Source: Thermacetogenium sp. UBA5472
GTDB taxonomy: Bacteria; Bacillota; DSM-12270; Thermacetogeniales; Thermacetogeniaceae
DNA length: 6,305 nt
Direction: 5' to 3'
Assembly (NCBI GenBank): GCA_002426495.1
Contig: DIQC01000012.1
Span: forward strand, 1 to 6,305
How positions within the stretch are numbered: the stretch's first letter is position 1; every line of letters begins with the position of its first letter. Made by a program: the position numbers and the translations under genes. Positions 5,565 through 6,305 of the stretch are shown here, piece by piece. The notes under the pieces were generated by a model, which had not been told where the DNA came from, ran no database searches, and saw nothing but the letters and a program-made list of their open reading frames with translations.

Positions 5565-6227
5565 GTGATTACAACTAAGGAATGGGAGTTTCAGCTACCA
5601 GGGTTAGACCTTGTACTAGAGGTTGTTGCCAATGTTGAGGACCTGGTAACTGATCCAGAAGATGATGACCAGATCCCATACTGGGCGGAAATGTGGCCTG
5701 CTGCTCGGGGAATGGCTCAGCATATCTGGGATGAGATAGATTTTCAGGGGGAGACGGTTTTGGAGTTAGGTGCAGGCCTGGGGCTTCCAGGCATGGTGGC
5801 TGCCCTGAAGGGTGGCTCTGTTACGTTTTCTGATTATATTGAGGATTCACTGAAAATAATATCCAGTAATGCCGCTCGCAACAACATTAAAGATACCGAC
5901 TATCTGTTGGCTGACTGGCGCGATTTTCAGGTGGAAAAGAAGTTCGACTGGATTATCGGCTCAGATGTGCTCTATAACCCAAGTTTAAACCCATATGTTG
6001 TCGAGATCCTTAAGCACAATCTAGCCTCGACAGGACACCTGCTCTTCGCCCATCCATCTCGCCCGGTTACTAAGGAATTACTGGAGAGCCTGATCACCCC
6101 TTTAGGCCTGCAAGAGGACAGATCCAAAGTGCTAGTTACTGTACAGGAACCAGGTGTTCCTGAATTCTACCAGGAGATCGATATCCACCACCTAAAAAAG
6201 ACCGCAGATCAAAACCCCCTCCCTTAA
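5565..6227 (+). CDS. Class I SAM-dependent methyltransferase, METTL16-fold/ETFB-KMT-like
   Basis: A 220-residue cytoplasmic seven-beta-strand methyltransferase of the Methyltransf_16 group (METTL20/21-like). Features in order: PYWAEMWPAARGMA (38-51), the PxWaxxWPxxxxLA motif typical of this group; motif I LELGAGLGLPG (66-76) for SAM binding; an acidic residue after strand 2 (D90); LADWRDF (115-121), which typically contacts the adenine; and FDWIIGSDVLYNPS (127-140), with the SDVLY form of the DxxY post-II motif found in family lysine methyltransferases. Known relatives methylate lysines of proteins, for example the ETF beta subunit, but some annotations carry a nicotinamide methyltransferase label. 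The substrate cannot be read here. It lies 97 bases after the DUF212 gene with no terminator in the gap, so read-through is possible; a functional link to murA is not evident. Confidence 0.85.
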   Translation: MITTKEWEFQLPGLDLVLEVVANVEDLVTDPEDDDQIPYWAEMWPAARGMAQHIWDEIDFQGETVLELGAGLGLPGMVAALKGGSVTFSDYIEDSLKIISSNAARNNIKDTDYLLADWRDFQVEKKFDWIIGSDVLYNPSLNPYVVEILKHNLASTGHLLFAHPSRPVTKELLESLITPLGLQEDRSKVLVTVQEPGVPEFYQEIDIHHLKKTADQNPLP

Positions 6228-6236
6228 AAGAAGAAG

Positions 6237-6257
6237 TCGGAGGCCGGAGGTCAGAAA
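6237..6257. repeat. Short heptad repeat (CGGAGG-type)
   Basis: Two exact CGGAGG units (6238-6243 and 6245-6250) have a 7-base period, followed by a decayed third unit, TCAGAAA. The array begins 10 bases after the methyltransferase stop and is not part of any gene seen here. Confidence 0.45.
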
Positions 6258-6266
6258 TATCTAGAG

Positions 6267-6303
6267 GCGTCTGAGCCATGCGGTGACAGTCACCGTGAGA
6301 CGC
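6267..6303. repeat. Nested palindrome at the right edge, possibly continuing beyond it
   Basis: The inner arms CGGTGAC (6281-6287) and GTCACCG (6289-6295) are perfect. The outer arms GCGTCT (6267-6272) and AGACGC (6298-6303) also pair. The right side ends in GTGAGACGCGA (6295-6305), 11 bases identical to 2303-2313. Whether a T run follows, making it a terminator for the methyltransferase gene, lies outside the window. Confidence 0.5.
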
Positions 6304-6305
6304 GA

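Noticed and set aside
1..6305. CRISPR array, tRNA, rRNA, insertion sequence or toxin-antitoxin pair
   Set aside because: No regularly spaced repeats, cloverleaf, transposase or small paired genes were seen on either strand.

Overview
The window reads as ordinary chromosome from a Gram-positive, low-to-mid GC Firmicute, most likely a Clostridia or Peptococcaceae-type anaerobe. The grounds are strong AGGAGG-type ribosome binding sites, several GTG and TTG starts, a LysM + G5 + M23 cell-wall protein, and a YuiD/DUF212-type membrane protein. The species cannot be named from the sequence alone. All six recognised genes are on the + strand.

Layout: (1) 2-1492 is the 3' part of a membrane-anchored LysM-G5-M23 peptidase gene whose start lies off the left edge. 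It ends at a strong intrinsic terminator (1513-1541). (2) 1562-2206 encodes a membrane-anchored TPR protein. (3) 2207-2535 is a 329-base non-coding stretch. It holds a second intrinsic terminator (2293-2341), a second palindrome with a similar core (2423-2451), and a promoter-like -10 box overlapped by a small inverted repeat. (4) 2536-3396 encodes a membrane-anchored HEYIH metallopeptidase-like protein. (5) 3397-3525 is an AT-rich leader with a possible extended -10 promoter and a hairpin. (6) 3526-4857 is murA, the first committed enzyme of peptidoglycan synthesis, with every hallmark residue present. (7) 4931-5467 encodes a divergent-PAP2 (DUF212/YuiD-like) membrane protein with an extra N-terminal segment. 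(8) 5565-6227 encodes a METTL-type class I methyltransferase. (9) 6228-6305 holds a short heptad repeat and the start of a palindrome that shares 11 bases with the terminator at 2304-2332.

The genes share a cell-envelope theme: MurA makes the UDP-MurNAc precursor, the M23 protein binds or cuts finished peptidoglycan, and the TPR, HExxH and DUF212 proteins are membrane-anchored. The methyltransferase is probably a passenger. Transcription appears to fall into three blocks: gene 1; the TPR gene, which has no obvious promoter of its own; and one or two units starting near 2504 and 3423.

I did not find a clear novel system. The items most worth a second look are the dispersed palindromes sharing a GAACC(G/A)T(C/T)CC core, the operator-like repeat on the -10 box of the HExxH gene, and the HExxH protein encoded directly upstream of murA. 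For several genes the longest open frame starts too far upstream; the starts given here follow the ribosome binding sites.
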